Source of the DNA: Plantactinospora soyae
GTDB taxonomy: Bacteria; Actinomycetota; Actinomycetes; Mycobacteriales; Micromonosporaceae
DNA: 64,000 nucleotides
Assembly (NCBI RefSeq): GCF_014874095.1
Contig: NZ_JADBEB010000001.1
Location: 8,680,001 to 8,744,000 of the forward strand
Reading direction: 5' to 3'
Within the stretch, counting starts at the first letter, position 1. Each line of letters starts with the position of its first letter. The notes under the pieces were generated by a model. That model was not told where the DNA came from. It made no database searches and saw nothing but the letters and a program-made list of their open reading frames with translations. Positions 45,024-53,540 of the stretch are shown here, piece after piece. The position numbers and the translations under genes were made by a program.

Positions 45024-45490
45024 CTCTTTGTATCGGGTTGCTCATCAGTAGCGACATCGTCGTGCCAGACCAGGGCGGTCACGCCCTTGACCTCGATCAC
45101 CCGCACCCGGTCGCCCGGAGCGAACACCTGGGTCACGTCGTAGGACCGGGCGGTCCAGATCTCTCCGTCGATCTTGACCACCCCACTCTCGGCGTCCACC
45201 CGTTCGAGCACCAGCGCGGTGCTCCCGGCCAGCGCCTGCATGCCGAACGGCTGCTCATCGCCACCCAGCGCCGACTGGCGGTGCCGCTGGATGGTCGGGC
45301 GGGCGAACACCAGGGTCAACGCCGAGACGGCGGCGAACACCACGGCCTGGAGGGGCACCGGCGCACCGAGGGCCGCAGCGCCGGCCGCGGCGAACGCTCC
45401 GATCCCGAACATGATCAGGAACAGCGTCGTCGTGAAGATCTCCGCGACGACCAGCACGACGCCCAATACGATCCACAGGAGTGGCTCCAC
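45020..45490 (-). CDS. NfeD-like membrane protein
   Basis: The 156-residue protein has two or three N-terminal membrane helices (LLWIVLGVVLVVAEIFTTTL, GAFAAAGAAALGAPVPLQAV) and a C-terminal OB-fold (about 85-145: GSTALVLERVDAESGVVKID, GDRVRVIEVKGVTALV). This short NfeD type lacks the ClpP-like protease domain of long NfeD proteins. It is coupled to the SPFH gene by an ATGA overlap, and the two proteins act together in membrane quality control in other bacteria. It is divergent from the serine hydrolase gene. Confidence 0.92.
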   Translation of the reverse strand: MEPLLWIVLGVVLVVAEIFTTTLFLIMFGIGAFAAAGAAALGAPVPLQAVVFAAVSALTLVFARPTIQRHRQSALGGDEQPFGMQALAGSTALVLERVDAESGVVKIDGEIWTARSYDVTQVFAPGDRVRVIEVKGVTALVWHDDVATDEQPDTKR

Positions 45491-45680
45491 ACACTGATCC
45501 TGTCACGCGGGTGCACGTGTCGGCGACCGACGCATCGGTGCCGATAAGATCCTGTGCGCCGGTGTTTGATCGGATTCGCGCACCAATGCCGAAACCGCCG
45601 GTCCGCACCCTCGGATCCGGCCTCCCGGTCCCCCGGCGACCGGCCCGCCCCCCGTCCCCCAGCCCGAGGAGGTACCCGAC

Positions 45681-47027
45681 GTGGTCCCCCTGTCGCCGGA
45701 GTCCGGCCTGCTGCCCGACACCACCCGCCGGATCGACGCACTCGTCGCCCAGGCCCAGGCCGTGGGCCGGGCACCCTCGCTGATCCTCGGGGTGGTCCGC
45801 GACGGCGGACTCGCGCACGTCGCCGCCGCCGGCCAGACCCCGGAACCGGAACCGGACACCCAGTACCGGATCGGCTCGATCAGCAAGACCATGACGGCGG
45901 TACTGCTGCTCCAACAGCGCGACGAGGGGCGACTCGACCTCGACGACACCCTGGACCAGCACCTGCCCGGCACCCCCGTCGGAGCGGTACGACTCCGCCA
46001 GCTCCTCGGCCACGCCGCCGGGCTGCAACGCGAGCCGGACGGCGACTGGTGGGAACGCTCCGCCGGAGCCGACCTCGACACCCTGCTGGCCGGGCTCACC
46101 GCCGCCAAGCTGGCCCATCCGCCGCACCGCACCTTCCACTACTCCAACCTGGCGTACGGGGTGCTCGGCGGGGTGTTGGAACGGATCACCGGGGAATCCT
46201 GGTGGAAGCTGGTCCGGACCCGGCTGCTTGATCCACTGGGGATGGTCCGCACCTCCTACCAGGCGACGGAGCCGTTCGCGCGCGGATACGTCGTACATCC
46301 GTGGCACGGGACGCTGCGGGAGGAACCGCGTACCGACACCGGGGCGATGGCGGCGGCCGGACAGATCTGGGCCACCACCACCGACCTGGCCCGGTGGGCC
46401 GCCTTCCTCGCCGCGCCGGATCCGGAGGTCCTCGCCCCCGGCACGCTCACCGAGATGTGCGTTCCGGTGGCGATCTCCGACCTCGACTCCTGGACCTCGG
46501 GGTACGGGCTCGGCCTGGAGCTGCACCGGCTCGGCGACCGGGTGTACGTCGGGCACGGCGGCTCGATGCCCGGCTACGTCGCGACACTGTCGGTACACCG
46601 GCCGTCCCGCACCGCCGTCGTCGGCTTCGCCAACTCGTACGGCTTCCGGTCCGGCTCGCTGCCCGTGCTCGGTCGGCAGGTGCTCAGCACGGTGCTCGAC
46701 TCCGAACCCGTACCGGTCCGGCCCTGGCGACCGGTGTCCGCGCCGCCGGTACCGGAGATCGCCGAGCTGACCGGCCGCTGGTGGTGGATGGGCCGGGAGG
46801 TCGAGGTGGCCTGGGAGCCGACCACCGACGAGTTGCTGATCGCCCAGCTACCGCCGAGCGGGGCCGTACCCTGGCGGTTCGGCCGGGACGGCACGGGACG
46901 CTGGCGCGGCCGGTCCGGCCTGAACGACGGCGAGGTACTGGTGGTGCGCCGCGACCCGACCGGCGCCGCGACCGCGCTGGACATCGCCACCTTCGTCTTC
47001 ACCCGCGACCCCGACCGGGTCGGCTAG
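45681..47027 (+). CDS. Serine hydrolase, class C beta-lactamase-like
   Basis: The 448-residue protein has a beta-lactamase/transpeptidase fold: SxxK motif in GSISKTMTAVLL, YxN motif in HYSNLAYGVLGG and HGGSMPGYVA near the end of the domain, which corresponds to the KTG-like box. A C-terminal beta-barrel-like extension (about 350-445) is present. No signal peptide is seen, so it may be cytoplasmic, as in EstB-like esterases or D-aminopeptidases. GAGGAGG precedes the GTG. It is not a recognised resistance beta-lactamase. Its stop overlaps the stop of the convergent DUF3097 gene by four bases. Confidence 0.87.
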   Translation: MVPLSPESGLLPDTTRRIDALVAQAQAVGRAPSLILGVVRDGGLAHVAAAGQTPEPEPDTQYRIGSISKTMTAVLLLQQRDEGRLDLDDTLDQHLPGTPVGAVRLRQLLGHAAGLQREPDGDWWERSAGADLDTLLAGLTAAKLAHPPHRTFHYSNLAYGVLGGVLERITGESWWKLVRTRLLDPLGMVRTSYQATEPFARGYVVHPWHGTLREEPRTDTGAMAAAGQIWATTTDLARWAAFLAAPDPEVLAPGTLTEMCVPVAISDLDSWTSGYGLGLELHRLGDRVYVGHGGSMPGYVATLSVHRPSRTAVVGFANSYGFRSGSLPVLGRQVLSTVLDSEPVPVRPWRPVSAPPVPEIAELTGRWWWMGREVEVAWEPTTDELLIAQLPPSGAVPWRFGRDGTGRWRGRSGLNDGEVLVVRRDPTGAATALDIATFVFTRDPDRVG

Positions 47028-47842
47028 GGGCCGGACGGCGCCGTCACGAAGTCGATCAGCCGTTCCACCGCGTTGATCAACGGTGTCTCCACGTCGTGGA
47101 AGCTGTCGACCCGGGAGAGGATCCGCCGCCACATCTGGGCCGGCTCGGCGACACCGAGCGCCGCACAGACGCCCTCCTTCCACGGCCGTCCCGGCGGAAC
47201 CACCGGCCAACGGGGAATGCCGAGCGCCGACGGCTTCACGGCCTGCCACACGTCGACGTACGGATGCCCGGTGACCAGGACGTCCGGCGAGTTGACCGCC
47301 GCCACGATCCGGCTCTCCTTCGACCCGGGCACCAGGTGATCGACGAGGACGCCCAACCGGCGCCCCGGTCCGGGACCGAAGTTCCGGACCTGCGCGGCGA
47401 GTTCGTCGATGCCGTCGAGCGGCTCCACCACCACGCCCTCGATCCGCAGGTCGTCGCCCCAGATCCGTTCCACCAGGGCGGCGTCGTGGATCCCCTCCAC
47501 CCAGATCCGGCTGGCCTTGGCCACCTGTGCCCGTACCCCGGCCACGGCGACCGATCCGGACGCGGTCCGCTGGCGTACCGGTGCCGCCGTCGCGGGCGCC
47601 GGGCGACGCAGCGTCACCGGCCGCCCGTCGAGCAGGAACGCCGCCGGCAGGAGCGGAAAGTTGCGCCGTCGCCCGTGTCGGTCCTCCAGCACCACCGCGC
47701 CCGACTCGAATCCCACCACCGCGCCACAGAAGCCCGAGTCGGCATCCTCGACCACCAGATCGGGCTCGGCCTCCACCTCGGGTACGACCTTGCGGCGCCG
47801 CCAGTTTCCGGCGAGCACGTCGTCTCCGTACATCCTCCCCAT
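47024..47842 (-). CDS. DUF3097 family protein
   Basis: This 272-residue cytosolic protein is an actinobacteria-specific conserved protein of unknown function. It opens MYGDDVLAGNWRRRKVVPEV and has a central region with Toprim-like or nuclease-like spacing: SRIWVEGIHDAALVERIWGD, LGVLVDHLVPGSKES and VLVTGHPYVDVWQAVKP. The acidic residues in EGxHDAxLVE and DH could bind metal. ATG at 47842 has TAGCGT eight bases upstream (47851-47856, minus strand) and no Shine-Dalgarno sequence; ATG at 47833 is the alternative. The promoter faces that of the next gene. Confidence 0.85.
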   Translation of the reverse strand: MGRMYGDDVLAGNWRRRKVVPEVEAEPDLVVEDADSGFCGAVVGFESGAVVLEDRHGRRRNFPLLPAAFLLDGRPVTLRRPAPATAAPVRQRTASGSVAVAGVRAQVAKASRIWVEGIHDAALVERIWGDDLRIEGVVVEPLDGIDELAAQVRNFGPGPGRRLGVLVDHLVPGSKESRIVAAVNSPDVLVTGHPYVDVWQAVKPSALGIPRWPVVPPGRPWKEGVCAALGVAEPAQMWRRILSRVDSFHDVETPLINAVERLIDFVTAPSGP

Positions 47843-47941
47843 GAGGGCCGACGCTAGCCGTCGCCGGTCGATCAGTGTCGTAGACGCGCCGCCCGGCGGG
47901 CACCCGAGACAGCCACCACACCGAGCACGTACCCTAGCCGC

Positions 47942-48733
47942 ATGTCCCCCGCAACGGGCGCGGCGACTCTTGTAGCGCGCCGGTCCAGCCGTTTCGTGGC
48001 CTGGGTACGCGCCTGGCGTGCCGGGCTGGTGTCGTACGACGAGATCGCCGAGGAGATCGCCCGCGGCGAGGAACACCTCGTCGCCGACGCTCCGGGCACC
48101 TGGACCGACGTGCCGCTACGGGATGCGCTGGCCGCTTTCTCCAAGCACTCGCCCGACGAGATCCGGCTGGTGCTGCCCGCCCCCGGTGACCCGCGCGGGC
48201 TGCCCGGCCCCGGCCCGTTCGCCTCCGCCGCCCTGCTCGCGGGCGAGGCGGTGGTGGCCCGCGACCTGGGCGTCATCCCCGAGGTACGGAGCCACACCTC
48301 CGGGTCGGGAGTGACGTTCGAGACGCTGCTGTGGCGGGTGTACCCACTGCCGGCGAACGCCCCCGCCGCCTCGCTGGTCAATCCCGGCGCGGCCGAGGCC
48401 GAGGCGGAACTCTCGATGGCCCTCGCCGAGGCGACCGCGGCGCTGACCCGACTCGACGTCGCGCAGTGGCGACCGGAGCTGGCCGGGGCGCTCGCCGCGC
48501 TGCGCCGCCCGGACAGCGGGATCGACCTGCCACCCGGTTTCGACCCGCGCTCCCGCCGGCTGTTCGCCCGGGCCAGCGTGCTGGACCAGGTGCTCGCGCT
48601 GGCCGAGAACGCCGCGCCCGGCGGCTCGGTCAACGGCCACGAGGCCCAGCAGCGGGACGCCGCGCTGCGACCGCTCACCGCGGCCTGTCGCCGAGCCGTC
48701 GTCGCCGCCTGTAACGCCCCGCTCTCGGCCTAG
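47942..48733 (+). CDS. Conserved actinobacterial protein of unknown function
   Basis: I do not recognise a named family for this 263-residue soluble protein. It begins MSPATGAATLVARRSSRFVA, is alanine-rich, has a conserved-looking GLVSYDEIAEEIARGEEHLV, PDEIRLVLPAPGDPRGLPG and FETLLWRVYPLP, and no membrane segment. The ATG lies six bases after TACCCT (47930-47935) with no Shine-Dalgarno sequence, so the message is probably leaderless. It is divergent from DUF3097 over about 100 bases; both are typical housekeeping-region genes of actinomycetes. Confidence 0.7.
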   Translation: MSPATGAATLVARRSSRFVAWVRAWRAGLVSYDEIAEEIARGEEHLVADAPGTWTDVPLRDALAAFSKHSPDEIRLVLPAPGDPRGLPGPGPFASAALLAGEAVVARDLGVIPEVRSHTSGSGVTFETLLWRVYPLPANAPAASLVNPGAAEAEAELSMALAEATAALTRLDVAQWRPELAGALAALRRPDSGIDLPPGFDPRSRRLFARASVLDQVLALAENAAPGGSVNGHEAQQRDAALRPLTAACRRAVVAACNAPLSA

Positions 48734-48873
48734 CGACACGCGACGGAGGACCACCTCCCGATTCACCCCCTCGCCCGGCCGTCACCAACCGGAACTGAAT
48801 CGGAAGGCGGCCCGTCCTCCCCGGTGCCCGGCCCGGTCAGAACTGCGCATGCCTACGCTGGAAAGTCATCGCC

Positions 48874-49299
48874 TCAGCCGTAGAGAGTGCCGTCCAGATA
48901 GTTCCACTGTGGCTTGTCGCCTCCGCCATCCTGGGTCCAGATCTGAAAAAAGATCAGGTCGCCAGCGCGGACCGGGGCGGCGAGCGGCGTCAACGTGCAC
49001 GCGGCGTCGCTCCCGCCATTGGCGCCGTCGACGTCCTCGGCCCTGCCCAGCTCATAGTTCCGGGTCACGTTGGAGACCTCGATGACGGCACGCCTTCCGT
49101 CCGCCTTGAGGTCACAGACCTTGATGAGTCCGGAAACCGTGGAGACCGCTCCCGATGCGTTGTCGTTGCCCAGTCTTCCGGGCGCCGCCGGGGCCGGGGT
49201 GGCGAGACCGATCAGGGACACCGTCGTCACCAACGCGGTGAGGGCCAGTGCTCGTCTGGTCTTCCGCACGCCGACTCGCACGGCTCCATACACACACAT
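48874..49299 (-). CDS. Small secreted protein of unknown function
   Basis: The 141-residue product has a signal peptide (KTRRALALTALVTTVSLIGL, cleavage near PAPAAPG) and a mature part of about 100 residues with two cysteines (KVCDLKADG and DAACTLTP) that may form a disulfide. I know no family. ATG at 49299 has GGGAGGAAGAG upstream, which decides against the in-frame GTG at 49314. It is divergent from a SARP-type regulator across 267 bases carrying a long direct repeat, so it may be its target. Confidence 0.65.
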   Translation of the reverse strand: MCVYGAVRVGVRKTRRALALTALVTTVSLIGLATPAPAAPGRLGNDNASGAVSTVSGLIKVCDLKADGRRAVIEVSNVTRNYELGRAEDVDGANGGSDAACTLTPLAAPVRAGDLIFFQIWTQDGGGDKPQWNYLDGTLYG

Positions 49300-49398
49300 A
49301 ACTCTTCCTCCCACGCAGGGCCTTCACGAACCGACCCGGGCCGAATTCCTTTTGCCTGGCCAATCCTGCTGATCCCGACCGACCGGAACCTGCGCCAT

Positions 49399-49518
49399 TC
49401 CTTGAATGTGCTGGTCAACGCCCTACCCAGGTAATCAGCGACGCACCTGTCGAAGCCACCGCGCGGCCACCGGCGTACTCGCTCCTATGTCGACTTGTGC
49501 AATCCTTGAATGTGCTGG
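49399..49518. repeat. Pair of 16-bp direct repeats between the secreted-protein and SARP genes
   Basis: TCCTTGAATGTGCTGG occurs at 49399-49414 and 49503-49518, 104 bp apart in the same orientation. The second copy is about 50 bp before the SARP start. SARP proteins bind direct repeats, so these are operator candidates, though the usual SARP sites are closely spaced heptamers. Confidence 0.7.
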
Positions 49519-49566
49519 CTGGCCGGTCCGCATGGCACCAACCCAGACAGATTCGAAGGGCGACTG

Positions 49567-52395
49567 GTGGTAACGACCTTTCACCTGCTCGGCGACGCCG
49601 GTGCGCGGATCGACGACCTCCGGATCGACGTCGGGCACGCGCGTCAGCGTTGCGTACTGGTGGCGCTGCTGATCGACATGGGCCAGGTCGTGTCGGCCGA
49701 GCGGCTCACCGACCGGGTGTGGGGCGATCAAGCGCCGCAGCGCTCCCGCAGTGTGCTGCACAGCTACCTGTCCCGGCTGCGGCAGGCGTTCCGGGGCGCG
49801 GAGGACGTCGCGATCCACCGGCAACCGACCGGCTACGTCCTGACCGCTGCCGCCTCCGCCATCGACCTGCGCCGGTTCCAGGACCTGGTCAAGCGGGCCC
49901 GGGGTGCCCCCGACGAACAGGCGCTACCCCTGTTCGAACAGGCGATGGACCTGTGGCGGGGTGAGCCCTTTCCGCGTCTGGACACACCATGGCTGAATCA
50001 ACTCCGGGAGATGCTGCAACAACAGATGCTGGCGGCGCGGCTCGATCATCTCGATGTCGCGCTCAGGGCCGGTCAGCACGGCCGGCTGCTGCCCACGCTG
50101 CGATCGCTGGTCGAGACGTACCCGCTGGACGAACGTCTGACGGGGCAGTTGATGCTGGCGTTGTACCGGTCCGGTCAGCAGGCGGAGGCGCTGGACCAGT
50201 ACCAGCGGGTGGGACGCCTGCTCGCGGACGACCTCGGCGTCGACCCCAACCCCGACCTGCGGCAGCTGCATCTCAGAATCCTCAATGCCGACCCGGCGCT
50301 AGCCGGGTCCGAGGACGCCCCGGTCACCGTGGCGCATCCGCGCACGGGGCCGACGCCACGGCAGTTGCCCCTCGACATCGCGACCTTCGTCGGTCGGGAG
50401 ACCGAGTTGACCGGACTGGGCAACCTGCTGCAGGCGGACGACTTCATCGGCTCGGGCCCCGTGGTGGTCATCCACGGACCGGCCGGCGTGGGCAAGTCGG
50501 CGCTCGCCGTCCGGGCCGCGAGTCTCTGGTCCTCCGCCTTCCCCGACGGCCAGTTGTACCTGAACCTTCGCGGCGCGACTCTCGGCGTCGAGCCCCTCAC
50601 CAGTGCCGACGCGCTGGGCCGGTTCCTTCGTGCGCTCGGGGTGTCCGCGGCGGACGTACCTCGCGACGTCGAGGAGTCCGCCGCGCTGTTCCGTACCGTG
50701 GTCGCCGACCGACGCATGCTGATCCTGCTCGACAATGCCGCGACCCCGGCCCAACTGCGCCCGCTGCTGCCCGGCAGCGGCGGCAACGCGGTCCTGGTCA
50801 CCACCCGGACCAACATGGCGATCCTCGACGGGGCGACCCACCTGCATCTGGGACCGCTGAGTTCGGACGTGGCGCGGACGATGCTCGACCGTCTCGTCGG
50901 AGATGACCGGACGGCTACCGACCGGAACGCCACCCGACGCCTCGCCGAACTCTGCGACCATCTGCCGCTGGGGCTGCACCTGGCAGCCGCCCGCCTCAGG
51001 GCGAGGCCGAGCTGGAACGTCGCCCACCTGGTGGGCCGGCTCGCCGACGAGCAGCGCCGCCTGGGTGAACTCGCGGCCGGAGACGTCGCCGTGCGCAGCA
51101 GCCTCCGGGTCAGCCACGCCGCGCTGGAGAACGGCACGCACCCCGGGGACCGGGCGGCGGCACACGCCCTGAGCGCGCTCGGCCTGCTCCGGATGGCCAG
51201 CATCGACGTCAACCTGGCGGCGGCGCTGTTCGACACCGCTCCGCCGGCCGCCGATCGGATCATTCAGCGGCTGGTGGACGTCCATCTGATCGAGGAGAGC
51301 GAGCCCGGTCGGTACCACCTGCACGACCTGGTCCGGCTGTTCGCCCACGAACTGGCCGCGGAACTCTTCTCCGCCGACGAGACGGCCGCCGCGTTGGGCC
51401 GGGTCCTCGGCTTCTATCTGGCAACCGCGCGGCAGGCGAACGGCCTGGTCTATCCACGGCGCGCGCACTATCCGGTGCCGGCCATCGCCGCGGAGTCGGT
51501 GCGGTTCAGTGGGCGGGACGACGCGTACGGCTGGCTGGAGGCGGAACGCACCAACATGGTCGCGATCATCCGGCAGGTGTTGTCCGGCCAGGATGATCAG
51601 GCGCGTCTCGGTGTCGGCCTCACCCTGGCCCTGCACTGGTTCTTCGTCTTCGAGGGCTACCGACGGGAGCAGTCGGTGCTCGCCGAGGAAGCCCTGGGCA
51701 CCGCCGTGCGGATCGGTGACCGGGCGGCAGAGGCGTACGTGCGTGGCAGTCTCGCCGGCGCCCTCATGGACACCGGACGGCAGGACGACGCGATCACCCA
51801 GGTCACGGCGGAACTGTCCATCTGCCGCGAGATAGGTGACCGGTTCGGCGAGCAACGCGCGCTGGGCAACCTCGCCCACATCCATCTGAGCCTACGGCGC
51901 CCGGAAGCGGCCATTCCGCTGGTGAAGCGCCAGTACGAGGTCGCCGAGGAGATAGGCGCGGAGATCGGCATGGCTTACGCGCTGTCGGGACTCGGCAAGG
52001 CGTACCACCAGCTCGGCCGGTCCGAGGAGGCGGTGGGACTGTTCCAGAGATCGCTGGCCTGGCACGAACGGATGGACGATGACCTTTCCCGTTACGGGGC
52101 GCTGACGGAACTTGGTCAGTTGTACATCGATATCGGGCAGTCCGACGAGGCTGTTCCGGTGCTGACCCGCAGTCTCGAATGTGCCCGCAGAAGCGGATAC
52201 CGGATGGGCGAAGTCTGGGCACTCGCCCGCCTGGCCCGCGCCGCGCGATCGCTCGGCCTGCCCGCGAAAGCACTGCGCCATGCCGAGGCGGCGATCGCGA
52301 TCAGCGGTACGTTGACCATCACCCGGGCCCGGTCCGCCGCTCTCGCCGAGCGGGCTGCGGCGCGCTCCGCCGAGGCCGCTGGAGTGATCGGCTGA
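49567..52395 (+). CDS. SARP/AfsR-type regulator: wHTH-BTAD-NB-ARC-TPR
   Basis: This 942-residue regulator has an OmpR-like winged helix at about 1-90 (VVSAERLTDRVWGDQAPQRS, VLHSYLSRLRQAF), a BTAD domain at about 95-245 (FQDLVKRARG, YRSGQQAEALDQYQRVGRLL, LGVDPNPDLRQLH) and an NB-ARC ATPase with Walker A GPAGVGKSAL at about 303-312 and Walker B RRMLILLDN. A TPR array with EEAVGLFQRSLAW-type units ends it. Such proteins activate secondary metabolism or development in Streptomyces. GTG at 49567 has GAAGGG seven bases upstream. No biosynthetic cluster is adjacent; the divergent secreted protein is the nearest candidate target. Confidence 0.9.
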   Translation: MVTTFHLLGDAGARIDDLRIDVGHARQRCVLVALLIDMGQVVSAERLTDRVWGDQAPQRSRSVLHSYLSRLRQAFRGAEDVAIHRQPTGYVLTAAASAIDLRRFQDLVKRARGAPDEQALPLFEQAMDLWRGEPFPRLDTPWLNQLREMLQQQMLAARLDHLDVALRAGQHGRLLPTLRSLVETYPLDERLTGQLMLALYRSGQQAEALDQYQRVGRLLADDLGVDPNPDLRQLHLRILNADPALAGSEDAPVTVAHPRTGPTPRQLPLDIATFVGRETELTGLGNLLQADDFIGSGPVVVIHGPAGVGKSALAVRAASLWSSAFPDGQLYLNLRGATLGVEPLTSADALGRFLRALGVSAADVPRDVEESAALFRTVVADRRMLILLDNAATPAQLRPLLPGSGGNAVLVTTRTNMAILDGATHLHLGPLSSDVARTMLDRLVGDDRTATDRNATRRLAELCDHLPLGLHLAAARLRARPSWNVAHLVGRLADEQRRLGELAAGDVAVRSSLRVSHAALENGTHPGDRAAAHALSALGLLRMASIDVNLAAALFDTAPPAADRIIQRLVDVHLIEESEPGRYHLHDLVRLFAHELAAELFSADETAAALGRVLGFYLATARQANGLVYPRRAHYPVPAIAAESVRFSGRDDAYGWLEAERTNMVAIIRQVLSGQDDQARLGVGLTLALHWFFVFEGYRREQSVLAEEALGTAVRIGDRAAEAYVRGSLAGALMDTGRQDDAITQVTAELSICREIGDRFGEQRALGNLAHIHLSLRRPEAAIPLVKRQYEVAEEIGAEIGMAYALSGLGKAYHQLGRSEEAVGLFQRSLAWHERMDDDLSRYGALTELGQLYIDIGQSDEAVPVLTRSLECARRSGYRMGEVWALARLARAARSLGLPAKALRHAEAAIAISGTLTITRARSAALAERAAARSAEAAGVIG

Positions 52396-52437
52396 GGCGA
52401 TTCACCCCGGTCGACCGCCCCGGGCACGGCGAGCCGG

Positions 52438-53412
52438 TCAGCCCGGTACGGACACCCGCTCCCGGTACGCCTGCGCCCTGGCCCGGGCGAACCGATCCTC
52501 CGGCTCGCCGGCCAGGTAGTTCCACGGATCCTTGGTCACCAGGTCGCCGACCGCGTCGAACTGCTCCGCCGCCCCGGCGTACTCCTCGGCCAGCCAGAAG
52601 GCCATCGCGAAGCTGTTGTGCGGAGCCGGCCAGCCCGGCCGGCGCCGGTAGTCGGGGTGCCGGACGGACCGGTCCGCCGCCCAGTGCAGCGCGGCGCGTA
52701 CCTCCGGCTGCCGCATGTGCGCCCGGTCCGGGCCGTCGGGCAGGTCAAGCCACCGTTCGATGTGTGCCATCGGCACGAGCGCGCCGAGCCGGCTGCCGGC
52801 CGGCGCGTCAGCCACCGTGTCGTCGACGAAGCGGTGCATCTGCTCGTGCGACCCACCCCATTTGGCGCAGAGCTGACCGAACATCCTGTGGTGGGCGGCG
52901 CGGTGCCAGCGGTACCGGGCGGTGGCCTCCGAGAACCGACGGCCGGCCTCCTCGACGCCCAACCCCCGCCCGAGACCGGTGACGATCAGCAGCGCCCAAC
53001 CGGTGGGGTCGTCCGGCGCCCGCTGCACCGCCTCGTCCAGGCAGTCCTCGGCGAGCTGAAGACGCTTGGCGAACATCTGGAACTGGGCCGCCGAGGTGTC
53101 CTTGGCCCGCCCACTGCCCCGGGCCTGCCAGGCCCAGCGGATGGCGTGGGCGCCCCGGACCAGCACCGGCAGCGCCGACCGGGACTCGGCCTCGATCCAC
53201 TCACCGATCCAGGACTGCAACCCCGTCGTCTCCGCCGCCACGTCGACGTACCAGTCGAAGTCGTCCGGATCCTGGACGGTACGCAGGAAGTCGTGGACCG
53301 GGCGCCAGTTCCGGTTCGCGAGGTGATCGCGCAGCACCGCCGCGTCCGGATCACCGGCCGCCGGGTCGATCGTCGGAACGGTCAATTTGGCGCCACGACG
53401 GAACGGCCACAC
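52438..53412 (-). CDS. Conserved hypothetical protein (TPR-like helical)
   Basis: I do not recognise a functional family. The 324-residue protein is soluble, helical and rich in Trp, Ala and Arg (HAIRWAWQARGSGRAKDTSA, ARYRWHRAAHHRMFGQLCAK, DYRRRPGWPAPHNSFAMAFW). The alternation of short helices suggests TPR- or SEL1-like repeats as in DUF4034-type proteins. The GTG start at 53412 has GAGAGGA upstream. It is divergent from the M48 protease gene over 128 bases and convergent with the SARP gene. Confidence 0.65.
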   Translation of the reverse strand: MWPFRRGAKLTVPTIDPAAGDPDAAVLRDHLANRNWRPVHDFLRTVQDPDDFDWYVDVAAETTGLQSWIGEWIEAESRSALPVLVRGAHAIRWAWQARGSGRAKDTSAAQFQMFAKRLQLAEDCLDEAVQRAPDDPTGWALLIVTGLGRGLGVEEAGRRFSEATARYRWHRAAHHRMFGQLCAKWGGSHEQMHRFVDDTVADAPAGSRLGALVPMAHIERWLDLPDGPDRAHMRQPEVRAALHWAADRSVRHPDYRRRPGWPAPHNSFAMAFWLAEEYAGAAEQFDAVGDLVTKDPWNYLAGEPEDRFARARAQAYRERVSVPG

Positions 53413-53540
53413 AGGTCATGTCCTCTCTAGACGGTCGGCACGGATCGTACGGGCATCGACGGGTCTTGTGGGGGCACGGTGCGAAGCGATAACGTCCCGC
53501 TCCGTCCTCGAACGAGCGCGCGACCACGGGGGAATGTCGC

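Noticed and set aside
45681-47027. Beta-lactamase antibiotic resistance gene
   Set aside because: SxxK and YxN motifs are shared by many esterases and peptidases; no signal peptide and a different C-terminal domain argue against a resistance role.
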